44,940 nucleotides of DNA from an uncultured Clostridia bacterium (GTDB taxonomy: Bacteria; Bacillota; Clostridia; Oscillospirales; CAG-272), in assembly GCA_937893945.1 (NCBI GenBank), contig CALCTA010000107.1:1-44940 (forward strand). The letters are read 5' to 3'. The translations under genes and the position numbers were made by a program. Below, piece by piece: positions 8,582 to 16,560 of this stretch (position 1 is the stretch's first letter; the number at the start of each line of letters is the position of its first letter). The notes beneath the pieces are model-generated. The model did not search any database, was not told the DNA's origin, and saw only the letters and a program-made list of their open reading frames with translations.

Positions 8582-9622
8582 ATGGCAATAGTAACTATAA
8601 TCGGCGCGGGAATGATGGGCTCTGCTCTTGCTTTTCCCGCAAGAGAAAACGGCCACGAGGTAAGGCTCGTCGGAACACACCTTGACAGAGAGATCATTGA
8701 CGTCTCTGCCGCTACTAACAGACACCCCAAATTCAATAAGGATTTTCCCGAAGGTCTTAAATTTTATCAGATAGAGGACGTAGAGAAGGCTATAGACGGC
8801 GCTGATATGATAATCGGCGGTGTCAGTAGCTTTGGCGTTGATTGGTTTGCCGATAGTATCCTTCCTCTTATCCCTGAAAGTACTCCGATACTTACCGTAA
8901 CAAAGGGTCTTATGGATACACCTGAGGGCAAGCTTCTTACCTATCCCGATCTTTGGCGCGCAAAGGCGGATAGTCTTGGTAAAAAGCTCTCTCTGAACGC
9001 TGTAGGCGGTCCTTGCACGAGCTACGAGCTTGTAGCGCACGATCAGACAGAGGTCGCATTCTGCGGAGATGACCTTGATACACTCGCAAAGCTCAAGGCT
9101 ATCATGCAGACCGATTACTACCATATCAGCATCACTACTGACGTCAGGGGTATTGAAAGCGCAGTTGCTCTCAAGAACGGCTACGCTCTTGGTATCGCGC
9201 TTACTATAGGTCTCAATCAAAAGGCGTTCGGACTTGACAGCGAGCTTCATTTCAACTCTCAGGCGGCAGTTTTCGGTCAGGCAGTTGAGGAAATGTATAA
9301 GCTTCTCGCTTTTCAAGACTCGCTTACTCTTGAAAATCTCAAGGTCGGCATAGGAGATCTTTACGTTACAGTCTATGGCGGCAGAACCAGACTTGTGGGA
9401 ATTCTGCTTGGCAGAGGACTTAACATAGACGAGGCAAAGGCAGAGCTTAACGGCGTTACGCTTGAGTCTTTGGTCGTAGCTGAGCGTGTTGCAAGAGCTA
9501 TAATCAAGAGCGCTGAGCTTGGCAGAGCAGACCTTGCGGATTTCCCGCTTCTACTTCATATAAACGACGTGCTCACTAAAAAAGCTCCCGTTGACATCCC
9601 GTGGGAGAAATTTACGTTTTAA
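8582..9622 (+). CDS. gpsA: NAD(P)-dependent glycerol-3-phosphate dehydrogenase family (GpsA-like)
   Basis: A 346-residue cytosolic dehydrogenase expected to reduce dihydroxyacetone phosphate to glycerol 3-phosphate for phospholipid synthesis, which would supply the PgsA and acyltransferase steps. It has the Rossmann motif GAGMMGSA at residues 8-15, TVTKGL, the substrate block AVALKNGYALGIA with the conserved Lys, and GIGDLYVT with the following GGR. It differs from canonical GpsA in several blocks (GGPCTSYEL instead of the usual SGPSFAxE, a GMM glycine loop), so it is a divergent branch and the exact substrate is less sure. The ATG at 8582 follows AAAGGAG at 8570-8576; an in-frame ATG at 8555 lies inside the terminator stem and is rejected. 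No own promoter is obvious, so it may depend on read-through from tsf. Confidence 0.83.
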   Translation: MAIVTIIGAGMMGSALAFPARENGHEVRLVGTHLDREIIDVSAATNRHPKFNKDFPEGLKFYQIEDVEKAIDGADMIIGGVSSFGVDWFADSILPLIPESTPILTVTKGLMDTPEGKLLTYPDLWRAKADSLGKKLSLNAVGGPCTSYELVAHDQTEVAFCGDDLDTLAKLKAIMQTDYYHISITTDVRGIESAVALKNGYALGIALTIGLNQKAFGLDSELHFNSQAAVFGQAVEEMYKLLAFQDSLTLENLKVGIGDLYVTVYGGRTRLVGILLGRGLNIDEAKAELNGVTLESLVVAERVARAIIKSAELGRADLADFPLLLHINDVLTKKAPVDIPWEKFTF

Positions 9623-9665
9623 ACATAAAAAGCTGCAGTTTTTTCAAACTGCAGCTTTTTATGTT
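9622..9665. terminator. Bidirectional terminator between gpsA and the GH43 gene
   Basis: A perfect 20-bp inverted repeat, left arm 9622-9641 and right arm 9646-9665 with loop TTTC. The centre is AGCTGCAGTTT/AAACTGCAGCT, flanked by A and T runs on each side, so it works for both convergent genes. Confidence 0.92.
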
Positions 9666-9672
9666 TGATCGT

Positions 9673-11262
9673 TTATTTTGGATAATTTTGCGGAGTTGAG
9701 GTGGGGCCGTATATCTCGATCCTGTCAATACCGTACTTGCTTGGTGAAAACCTGACTCGGTCTATGCAGATTATTCTGTCTGTGTATTCGGGCGTGGGAC
9801 GGTGGCAATGATAGACTATGAAAAGCTCTCCCGTATTTTCAAGGCGTACGAAGGAGTGGTGTCCTGTGCCGTTAACAGTAGTGCTTCGTGAAAGAATGGG
9901 ACTTCCTTTGTATTTTTCAAATTCTCCGAGCGGAGAGTCGCAGGTAGCGTATCCAACGGCGTAATCCTTAGAGGAATAATGGCTTCCTGAATAAGTGAGA
10001 TAATAGGTGCCGTTGTGCTTGAGGATAGCTGGGCCCTCGGCTATTCTTTCACCTTGCTCCTCCCATGTAAGCGAGGCTGTCAGCAAAAGCTTTTCAGAGC
10101 CTTCTATGACTGACGAGAGCGTAGGATCAAGCTCACAGCCGTAAATTCCGTAGGTAGATCGCCATGAGACGTAGTAGAGATAAACTCTGCCGTCGTCATC
10201 AAAGAACAAGTGACCGTCTATCGTGGACTCAAGTAGAGGTGTCTCGGGAGCGATAAACGGGCCTAAGGGAGAGTCGGAGACCGCTATTCCAAGATCGTTT
10301 GAGTTTGAGAATACCATATAGAACTTTCCGTCCTTGACAGATACCTCGGGAGCCCAGAACTTTCCGCCGGGATTATCCCATGCACCGTCAAGGCAAACAC
10401 CCATATCAGTCCAATTAACGAGGTCTTCAGACTCATAAACTTTGAATCCACGCCAATATGAAGTTGAATACAGATAGTATTTTCCTTCCCAATATATTAC
10501 CTGAGGGTCGGCAAGGCTCTTGTCTGATACGGGGTTCGTGAATTGCGGCCCGTCTCCCGAAAGTCCCGTATCGTAAAGCGAATCAGCACCGTATACTGCT
10601 ATCTCGCCGAAGGAAGCGGCTCTGCCGTCGTCGATATATCCAAGTAAAGTGCCGCCGTTATCCTCAGCGTCACTTATTTCTATCTCAGGCCAGGGAATGA
10701 TATCAGATGAAAGATCATCAAGGAAATACAAGCGCAGTGTTTGTCCCGCGCGCTCGATTCTCAGCTTGATCTGCTGCTTCATATCAAGATGCTCGATAGC
10801 GTGAGATATTATTTCATTTACTGAAACTACGTCATCGGAGGATACCGTTACTGTATTCAAGGATACCTTGCGTTGCGTTATAATAAAGGCGTATCCGCTG
10901 TATTTAGCGTCCTCCGCTTCTTTTGCAGAAAAAACGATGCCCGCCTTTGCTGACATGATTTTGAGCGATATATCAACTTCCGCAGCAAAATCTCCTTTTA
11001 TCTTGTCTTCGCTGTAGAGTGCGACAGAGTATTTGGGGTTACTGATGTTGGCGTCCTTATCCTCGGGCGCGACTATATTCTCACCCGAGAGATAATACGG
11101 CTTGCTCGTATAGTCAAAAGAGTCCGCAACGACAGGGAGCTGCTCTGTGGCGAGCGCCTCTGTTTCCGTGGGCGCATCGGTCTGCTCGCCGTCAGAAGAA
11201 TTGCAGGCGGCTGTCACAGCTAAGAGCGCGAGGATCAGTAGCATCAAAATAATTTTTTTCAT
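9673..11262 (-). CDS. Secreted lipoprotein glycoside hydrolase, family 43-like
   Basis: A 529-residue exported lipoprotein: hydrophobic signal MKKIILMLLILALLAVTAAC with the lipid Cys at residue 20, then a Thr/Glu-rich linker. Residues about 50-225 look like a beta-sandwich (laminin-G/concanavalin-like) domain. Residues about 240-520 are a five-bladed propeller of the GH43 type with the three expected acids: Asp252 (SLADPQV, base), Asp349 (TIDGHLF, pKa helper) and Glu409 (IAEGPAIL, acid), plus GTGHHSF. GH43 enzymes usually act on arabinan, xylan or galactan side chains; the substrate cannot be read here. It is alone, flanked by a bidirectional terminator and its own promoter, with GGGAGG eight bases before the ATG. 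It looks like an accessory gene set between housekeeping operons. Confidence 0.87.
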   Translation of the reverse strand: MKKIILMLLILALLAVTAACNSSDGEQTDAPTETEALATEQLPVVADSFDYTSKPYYLSGENIVAPEDKDANISNPKYSVALYSEDKIKGDFAAEVDISLKIMSAKAGIVFSAKEAEDAKYSGYAFIITQRKVSLNTVTVSSDDVVSVNEIISHAIEHLDMKQQIKLRIERAGQTLRLYFLDDLSSDIIPWPEIEISDAEDNGGTLLGYIDDGRAASFGEIAVYGADSLYDTGLSGDGPQFTNPVSDKSLADPQVIYWEGKYYLYSTSYWRGFKVYESEDLVNWTDMGVCLDGAWDNPGGKFWAPEVSVKDGKFYMVFSNSNDLGIAVSDSPLGPFIAPETPLLESTIDGHLFFDDDGRVYLYYVSWRSTYGIYGCELDPTLSSVIEGSEKLLLTASLTWEEQGERIAEGPAILKHNGTYYLTYSGSHYSSKDYAVGYATCDSPLGEFEKYKGSPILSRSTTVNGTGHHSFVRLENTGELFIVYHCHRPTPEYTDRIICIDRVRFSPSKYGIDRIEIYGPTSTPQNYPK

Positions 11263-11291
11263 AAGGTGCCTCCCGAAATTTGTCTGTAATA

Positions 11292-11320
11292 ATTATACAC
11301 TCTGCTGGCTTACTTGTCAA
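11292..11320 (-). promoter_or_regulatory. Promoter of the GH43 lipoprotein gene
   Basis: On the minus strand TTGACA (complement of 11315-11320) and TATAAT (complement of 11292-11297) are 17 nt apart, a near-perfect sigma-A promoter. It is back to back with the nusB promoter 58 nt away. No operator repeat is visible. Confidence 0.75.
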
Positions 11321-11377
11321 GCACTGTCTGAAAATGAAAAAAAGAATGAATAATTATGAAAAATATTCATTCTGATA

Positions 11378-11406
11378 TTGACTTTTTGCAAAATAAGATT
11401 TATAAT
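11378..11406 (+). promoter_or_regulatory. Promoter of the nusB-recN operon
   Basis: TTGACT (11378-11383) and TATAAT (11401-11406) with a 17-nt spacer. The start point near 11413 gives a leader of about 63 nt before nusB. Confidence 0.75.
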
Positions 11407-11424
11407 ATATTAGTATGGATTTTT

Positions 11425-11443
11425 ATGCCCACAGGCATTTTTA
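11425..11443 (+). other. Short hairpin plus T-run in the nusB leader
   Basis: ATGCC (11425-11429) and GGCAT (11434-11438) form a 5-bp stem with a CACA loop, followed by TTTTTAAT. It resembles a weak intrinsic terminator a few bases after the predicted start of transcription. It is too short to be sure. Confidence 0.25.
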
Positions 11444-11475
11444 ATACCTCTGCTGAAAAGAAAGGAAAACTGATA

Positions 11476-11907
11476 ATGAGCGGAATTAAAAGAAAAGAGG
11501 CACGAGAATTAGTAGTTGGCCTGCTTTTTGAAACCGAGTTTAAAACTGAAGAAAATTCCAAAGAGATATTTGCGATCTCCTCTGAAAACAGAGATATACC
11601 CGAGGACGAATACGTAAGAGAAGCTTATTTTGGTGTCTGTGATAATAAAGAGCAGATAGATGCTCTTATTGGCGCTCACTCTAACGGTTGGAAGACTTAC
11701 CGCCTTACAAGACTTTCCCGTTCTATAATGCGCCTTGCTACTTACGAAATGCTTTTCTGCGAGGATATACCCTACAGCGTTTCTATCAACGAGGCAATAG
11801 AGCTTACCAAGAAGTTTGACGACCCTAAGGCAAGAGCCTTTGTCAACGGCGTTCTCAACTCCGTAAAGGACGAGCTTGAAGCACTTGCAAGCGCTAAAAA
11901 TGGCTGA
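11476..11907 (+). CDS. nusB: Transcription antitermination factor NusB
   Basis: A 143-residue all-helical protein that binds boxA RNA with NusE (S10) and promotes antitermination on rRNA operons. It starts MSGIKRKEARELVVGLLFE and ends with the typical block SINEAIELTKKFDDPKARAFVNGVLNSV. The ATG at 11476 follows AAAGGA at 11461-11466; reading from an upstream start at 11356 would add an unrelated 40 residues across the promoter. The last codons overlap the start of the next gene by 8 nt, so the two are probably translationally coupled. It heads the operon running to recN. Confidence 0.93.
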   Translation: MSGIKRKEARELVVGLLFETEFKTEENSKEIFAISSENRDIPEDEYVREAYFGVCDNKEQIDALIGAHSNGWKTYRLTRLSRSIMRLATYEMLFCEDIPYSVSINEAIELTKKFDDPKARAFVNGVLNSVKDELEALASAKNG

Positions 11908-12865
11908 AAAGAAAAAATGCTTCGTCGGATTTGACACGAGCAATTACACGACTTCTATAGCGGTAGCCGACGAGGACGGAAGAATAATCGCCAATCTCAA
12001 AGCTCCTCTGCCCGTCAAGAGCGGCGAGAGAGGCTTGCGTCAGTCAGATGCGGTATTTGCGCATATAAAAAATCTTCCGCACCTTACAGATGAGCTGTCA
12101 TTGGCTATAGAGGATCACATCCCCGTCGCAGTAGGCGTTTCTGTAACTCCGAGAAGAACAGAGGGCTCTTATATGCCTTGCTTTCTCTGCGGCATTTCTG
12201 CGGCACATAGCTTTGCGGCAGGTCGCTCTGTTCCGATAATAGAGACCTCTCATCAGCACGGACATATAATGGCTGCTGTCTATTCGTCGGGATGCACCGA
12301 GAGACTTATGAAGCAGAGATTTCTCGCTTTTCACGTCTCGGGCGGAACTACCGAGGCTTTGCTTGTAACGCCAAATGAGAAGGGCACAGACTTTGACATA
12401 GAGCTTGTCGGAGAGACGATGGATATAAACGCAGGACAGGCTATAGACAGAGTTGGGGTCATGATGGGACTTGCTTTCCCTTGCGGAAAAGAGCTTGAAG
12501 CTCTTGCGAGTGAATACACAGGAAAGCCGTATAGACCTAAAATAACCGTCCGTCAGGGCAGATGCAGTCTTTCGGGGGTCGAGAATATAGCAGCTAAGCT
12601 TTACGCCGAGAAAGGCGATAAAAGCGAGGTAGCGGCATTCGTGTTTGACTTTATTTGCAGAAATCTTTGCGAGATGACCTCGCAGATACTTGATAAATAC
12701 GGCAAGCTTCCCGTTCTTTTTGCGGGAGGAGTTATGTCGAATAAGCTTATGAGAAGCGAGATATCCTCACGATTTGAGGCGTATTTCGCAGAGCCCGAAT
12801 TCTCGGCTGACAACGCCGCAGGCGTTGCGCTTCTGACAAGGCTCAAGGCTTTAGAGGAGGAATAA
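11900..12865 (+). CDS. TsaD/Kae1-like ATPase paralogue of unknown substrate
   Basis: A 321-residue protein of the ASKHA fold related to TsaD, which makes t6A in tRNA. It keeps an HxxxH metal pair (His118 and His122 in SHQHGH), the nucleotide block HVSGGTTEAL, GQAIDRVG, FAGGVMSN and the third metal ligand Asp304 (SADNAAG). It is shorter than true TsaD (about 335-340 residues) and its N terminus (GFDTSNYTTSIAV) differs from the usual GIETSCDETxxA, so it is a paralogue rather than the t6A enzyme. Such genes between nusB and xseA recur in Clostridia, annotated as O-sialoglycoprotein endopeptidase. The ATG at 11900 is inside the nusB end; a TTG at 11876 is less likely. Substrate is not known. Confidence 0.75.
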   Translation: MAEKKKCFVGFDTSNYTTSIAVADEDGRIIANLKAPLPVKSGERGLRQSDAVFAHIKNLPHLTDELSLAIEDHIPVAVGVSVTPRRTEGSYMPCFLCGISAAHSFAAGRSVPIIETSHQHGHIMAAVYSSGCTERLMKQRFLAFHVSGGTTEALLVTPNEKGTDFDIELVGETMDINAGQAIDRVGVMMGLAFPCGKELEALASEYTGKPYRPKITVRQGRCSLSGVENIAAKLYAEKGDKSEVAAFVFDFICRNLCEMTSQILDKYGKLPVLFAGGVMSNKLMRSEISSRFEAYFAEPEFSADNAAGVALLTRLKALEEE

Positions 12866-12867
12866 AT

Positions 12868-14109
12868 TTGAACTCAGCATATAATGCGTCCGCGCGCGAC
12901 GGAGCTTTGTCTGTAGGCGAGGTAAACAGATACCTCAAGCTCCTTATGGATAACGACGCGCTTCTTTCAAGCGTGTGCGTGCGCGGAGAGATATCAAATC
13001 TTAAATACCACTCAAGCGGCCACCTTTACTTCACGCTCAAGGATGAGGAAGCAGAGATATCAGCCGTAATGTTTCGTGCATCAGCCGCTTCTATGCGATT
13101 TACCGCAAGAAACGGAATGAAGGTGCGCGCTTACGGACGGGTGTCTATGTACGAGAAGAGCGGCAAATGCCAGATATACGTGTCGGCAATGACCGACGAC
13201 GGCGTGGGCGCTCTTTGGGCAGAATACGAAAGGCTTCAGAGAAAGCTTTCTGCCGAAGGACTTTTTGACGAGGCAAGAAAGAAAAAGCTTCCGAAGCTCC
13301 CTCGCACCATAGGAATAATCACCTCTCCCACGGGAGCGGCGATAAGAGATATGATAAACGTAACCGGCAGAAGATGGCCGTCAGCGAAGATATTGCTCTA
13401 TCCCTCGCTCGTTCAAGGCGCGGATGCACCTGCATCTCTTTGCAGAGGACTTGAGCTTCTCAACGCTTATAATGCCTGCGACGTGATCATAATCGGCAGA
13501 GGCGGCGGCTCTATAGAGGACCTTTGGGCTTTTAACGACGAAAACGTGGTCAGAGCAGTCGCGGCATCCACGATCCCCGTTATCTCTGCGGTAGGACACG
13601 AAAGCGACTTCACGCTTTGCGACTTCGCCGCAGATTGCAGAGCGCCTACGCCCTCGGCGGCGGCAGAGCTCGCGGTACCTGACAGAAACGAATACAGGCA
13701 GAGAGTTGACGATGCTTTCTTTAGAGTTGAGAATGCCTTAAAGAGAGTTAAGAACGATAAAAAGACAGCACTTTTCTCGCTTGGAAAACGTCTTGAGCTT
13801 TGCTCTCCCGTAGCGAGACTTGCAAATGAAAAAAGACTGCTCTCCTTAAAAAGCGCGGCGCTTGATAGGGCGATAAGCGAGAGATACAGACAGAGCACGG
13901 ACGGGCTCAAAACTCTTTCTGGAAAGCTTGCGGCTATGAATCCTTTAGCAGTCCTGAGCCGTGGATATAGCGTTGCTATGGACGAGAACGGTAGAGTGCT
14001 TACCACATCGGCAGGACTTAAGGCAGGCGATAGAATTGCGATAAGCTTCGCAGAGGGAAGCGCAATTACCGAGGTAGTTGAGACAGAAACTGCAACAAAG
14101 GAGAATTGA
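12868..14109 (+). CDS. xseA: Exodeoxyribonuclease VII large subunit
   Basis: The 413-residue catalytic subunit degrades single-stranded DNA to short oligonucleotides. The N-terminal OB fold (VRGEISNLKYHSSGHLYFTLKD) and the catalytic region (GIITSPTGAAIRDMINV, VIIIGRGGGSIEDLWAFNDE, ISAVGHESDFTLCDFAAD, RAPTPSAAAELAVP) are intact, followed by coiled-coil helices that bind XseB and a C-terminal ALSRGYSVA strand. The start is a TTG at 12868, chosen because GAGGAGG at 12853-12859 sits eight bases upstream and no ATG precedes the conserved domain. It follows the TsaD-like gene by 2 nt and precedes xseB by 1 nt. Confidence 0.95.
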   Translation: MNSAYNASARDGALSVGEVNRYLKLLMDNDALLSSVCVRGEISNLKYHSSGHLYFTLKDEEAEISAVMFRASAASMRFTARNGMKVRAYGRVSMYEKSGKCQIYVSAMTDDGVGALWAEYERLQRKLSAEGLFDEARKKKLPKLPRTIGIITSPTGAAIRDMINVTGRRWPSAKILLYPSLVQGADAPASLCRGLELLNAYNACDVIIIGRGGGSIEDLWAFNDENVVRAVAASTIPVISAVGHESDFTLCDFAADCRAPTPSAAAELAVPDRNEYRQRVDDAFFRVENALKRVKNDKKTALFSLGKRLELCSPVARLANEKRLLSLKSAALDRAISERYRQSTDGLKTLSGKLAAMNPLAVLSRGYSVAMDENGRVLTTSAGLKAGDRIAISFAEGSAITEVVETETATKEN

Positions 14110-14110
14110 A

Positions 14111-14356
14111 ATGAGTGTTAATATAGAAAATTTGAGCTTTGAAGAGGCGATGAAGCGCCTTGATGAGATAACAGAGGAGCTTTCACGCGAGGGCGTGAGT
14201 CTTGATAAAGCGCTTTCTCTTTACGAGGAGGGAGTGAAGCTTGCGCGCGTATGCAACGCTAAGCTTGAAGACACCGAAAGAAAGATAAAGATGCTTCAGC
14301 TCTCAAGCGACGGAGAGATATCCGAAAAGGATTTTCTCCCCAATGAAAACGATTGA
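14111..14356 (+). CDS. xseB: Exodeoxyribonuclease VII small subunit
   Basis: An 81-residue helical hairpin protein; several copies wrap around the XseA coiled coil. The block LSFEEAMKRLDEITEEL...LDKALSLYEEGVKLARVC is the family signature. The ATG at 14111 is one base after the xseA stop; the ribosome binding site (AAAGGAG, 14097-14103) lies in the end of xseA. Confidence 0.95.
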   Translation: MSVNIENLSFEEAMKRLDEITEELSREGVSLDKALSLYEEGVKLARVCNAKLEDTERKIKMLQLSSDGEISEKDFLPNEND

Positions 14357-14379
14357 GTGCTTGATGCTCGGAGAAATAT

Positions 14380-15279
14380 ATGAGCTTTGAAAAAATAAAA
14401 GCGGCTCTCGCTGAGAACTCACTTGCCACAGAAGCGGCGCTTGAGAACTTTTTTGGAGATAAAGACAATAGCGGAAGCCTTGAAATAATCATATCGGCAG
14501 AGAAGTATTCATTGCTCGGTGGGGGAAAGCGCATAAGACCGTTCCTTGTCAACGAGGTAGCGCGAATGCTTGGCGCTTCTTGTGAGCTGTCAATGCCGTT
14601 TGCTATAGCGGTTGAAATGGTGCATACCTATTCGCTCATACATGACGATCTGCCTTGTATGGATGATGACGATTTCAGACGCGGCAAGCCATCTAATCAT
14701 AAGGTGTTTGGAGAGGCGTACGCTATGCTCGCAGGAGATGCGCTTCTGACCAACGCCTTTCTTGCGGCGGCATCCAATTCAAGCGTAGAACCTTCCTCTC
14801 TCCGAGAGGCGATATCGGCTATTGCCGATGCGGCAGGCGACGAGGGAATGATAGGCGGACAGGTAACAGACCTTGAGGGTGAAGAAAAGGAGCTTACCTT
14901 TGATGAGCTTCTGAGATTACACTCACTCAAAACGGGAAAAATGATAGAGCTGTCGGCTCTGCTTGGCTGTATAGCCGCAGGATATTCAAGAGATAGTAAG
15001 GAAGCACGCGCGGTCTGTGCATATGCGAGAAATATCGGACTTGCTTTTCAGGCTATAGATGATCTGCTTGACAGAGTCGGAGACGAGGCGGTAGTTGGAA
15101 AAACTCTTTCCTCGGATGCGGATAATCAAAAAACCACTTTCTTGAGCTTCTATGATATTGAAGGCGTAAGAAACTACGCAAGGAGGCTTACAGAAGATGC
15201 TATAAGCGAGATATCGGTAATAGAAGGCTCTGAGCTTCTTTGCGAGCTTGCCTTGTACCTATTAGAACGCGATAACTAA
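14380..15279 (+). CDS. ispA: Polyprenyl diphosphate synthase (farnesyl/geranyl type)
   Basis: A 299-residue trans-prenyltransferase that condenses isopentenyl diphosphate with allylic diphosphates to make C15-C20 precursors for undecaprenyl carriers and quinones. It has GGKRIRPFL, the first aspartate-rich motif DDLPCMDDDD (with the two extra residues of bacterial FPP synthases), GGQVTDL, HSLKTGKMI and the second motif DDLLD. It lies in the nusB-recN operon just after xseB, its usual place. In many Firmicutes the DXP synthase gene dxs follows; here it does not. Confidence 0.93.
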   Translation: MSFEKIKAALAENSLATEAALENFFGDKDNSGSLEIIISAEKYSLLGGGKRIRPFLVNEVARMLGASCELSMPFAIAVEMVHTYSLIHDDLPCMDDDDFRRGKPSNHKVFGEAYAMLAGDALLTNAFLAAASNSSVEPSSLREAISAIADAAGDEGMIGGQVTDLEGEEKELTFDELLRLHSLKTGKMIELSALLGCIAAGYSRDSKEARAVCAYARNIGLAFQAIDDLLDRVGDEAVVGKTLSSDADNQKTTFLSFYDIEGVRNYARRLTEDAISEISVIEGSELLCELALYLLERDN

Positions 15280-15293
15280 CCACGGAGGAAAAA

Positions 15294-15764
15294 ATGGATA
15301 TAGTATTGGATTCCATAAAGGATTTTTTCGGCAATTATATGCTGATGAGTGCGGTAGTCGCTTGGCTTAGCGCACAGATAATCAAGATATTTACGGGAGC
15401 TTTTCAAAACAGAAAAATGTCGCTCAAGACCTTGCTTTTTTCAAGCGGTGGAATGCCCAGCTCTCACGCGGCGGCAGTAGTTTCGCTCGCAATATCAGCA
15501 GGGCTCAGTCAAGGCTTTGGCTCTCCCGTGTTCGCGGTTTGTGGAATTTTTTCGATCATAGTTATGATAGATGCTTCGGGCGTAAGATACGAGACGGGTA
15601 AGCAATCTCAGGTCATCAATAAGATGATAGATGAGCTTTTCTCGGGAGATATGGATATGCTTAACATGGGACTTAAGGAGCTTGTAGGACATACTCCATT
15701 CCAGGTCTTTATGGGATTTTTGCTCGGTATTGCCGTTGCTATCATAATGTACTTCGTAATGTAA
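15294..15764 (+). CDS. Divergent PAP2 family membrane protein (DUF212)
   Basis: A 156-residue membrane protein with four to five hydrophobic stretches. It keeps the DUF212 signatures GGMPSSHAA (around residues 52-60) and IDASGVRYETGKQSQVIN, which mimic the phosphatase motifs of type 2 phosphatidic acid phosphatases, so a lipid or isoprenoid phosphate is a plausible but unproven substrate. It stands between ispA and tlyA. A ribosome binding site GGAGG lies nine bases before the ATG, and tlyA follows the stop by one base. Confidence 0.87.
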   Translation: MDIVLDSIKDFFGNYMLMSAVVAWLSAQIIKIFTGAFQNRKMSLKTLLFSSGGMPSSHAAAVVSLAISAGLSQGFGSPVFAVCGIFSIIVMIDASGVRYETGKQSQVINKMIDELFSGDMDMLNMGLKELVGHTPFQVFMGFLLGIAVAIIMYFVM

Positions 15765-15765
15765 T

Positions 15766-16548
15766 ATGCGAGCAGACGTTTATTTGCATGCGGCAGGATA
15801 TACCCAAAGCCGCAAAAAAGCACAGGACCTTATAGATGCGGGCGCGGTCATAATTGACGGTGAGGTCATCAAAAAGTCCTCTGCTTCCATAAATGAAACA
15901 GTTGAGCACCAAGTGAAGATAGAGCAGGTCTTTCCGTACGTCAGCCGTGGCGGAGTAAAGCTTGAGGCGGCACTTGATGCCTTTGGGGTCAACGTAAACC
16001 GCAAAAAAGCAGTTGACGTGGGCGCATCAACGGGAGGATTTACCGACTGCCTGCTTAAGCGCGGAGCGCGCTTGGTAGTGGCGGTGGATTCCGGTGTCGG
16101 TCAGCTTCACGAGAGCTTGAGAGAGGATGCGAGAGTAAAATGCGTAGAGCGCTTCAACGCTCGCGAGATGGATCTCTCAACTACCGACGGATATTGCGAT
16201 ATTGCGGTCGCAGATGTTTCGTTTATATCGCAGACCTATATAATCCCCGCGGTAAGTATATGCTTGCAGGACGGCGGAGAGTTTATAAGCCTTGTAAAAC
16301 CGCAGTTTGAGGCAGGGCGGCAGGCGCTCGGAAAGAACGGAATAGTAACTAATTCCGCCTATCGCTTCCTTGCAGCCAAAAGAGTTATCAGCTGTGCGCA
16401 CGAAAACGGATTTGATTGTGTCGGTTTTATCCGTTCTCCAATCGAGGGGGGCGACGGCAACAAGGAATATTTAGCGCATTTCGTAAAAAAAGCGTGCGTA
16501 GAGCCAAAGATAGACGATAAATACATAAAGAGAATCACCTCTCTTTGA
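15766..16548 (+). CDS. tlyA: TlyA family rRNA 2'-O-methyltransferase
   Basis: A 260-residue protein: an S4 RNA-binding domain (residues 1-60, MRADVYLHAAGYTQSRKKAQDL) joined to an FtsJ/RrmJ-type methyltransferase. SAM-binding is shown by VDVGASTGGFTDCLLKRGA near residue 85, VVAVDSGVGQLH, and the catalytic Asp and Lys lie in IAVADVSFIS and SLVKPQFEAGR. TlyA members methylate 16S and sometimes 23S rRNA; older notes call them hemolysins. It overlaps nothing and starts one base after the DUF212 stop, so it is read from the same operon. Confidence 0.93.
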   Translation: MRADVYLHAAGYTQSRKKAQDLIDAGAVIIDGEVIKKSSASINETVEHQVKIEQVFPYVSRGGVKLEAALDAFGVNVNRKKAVDVGASTGGFTDCLLKRGARLVVAVDSGVGQLHESLREDARVKCVERFNAREMDLSTTDGYCDIAVADVSFISQTYIIPAVSICLQDGGEFISLVKPQFEAGRQALGKNGIVTNSAYRFLAAKRVISCAHENGFDCVGFIRSPIEGGDGNKEYLAHFVKKACVEPKIDDKYIKRITSL

Positions 16549-16560
16549 TAAGGAAACGGT

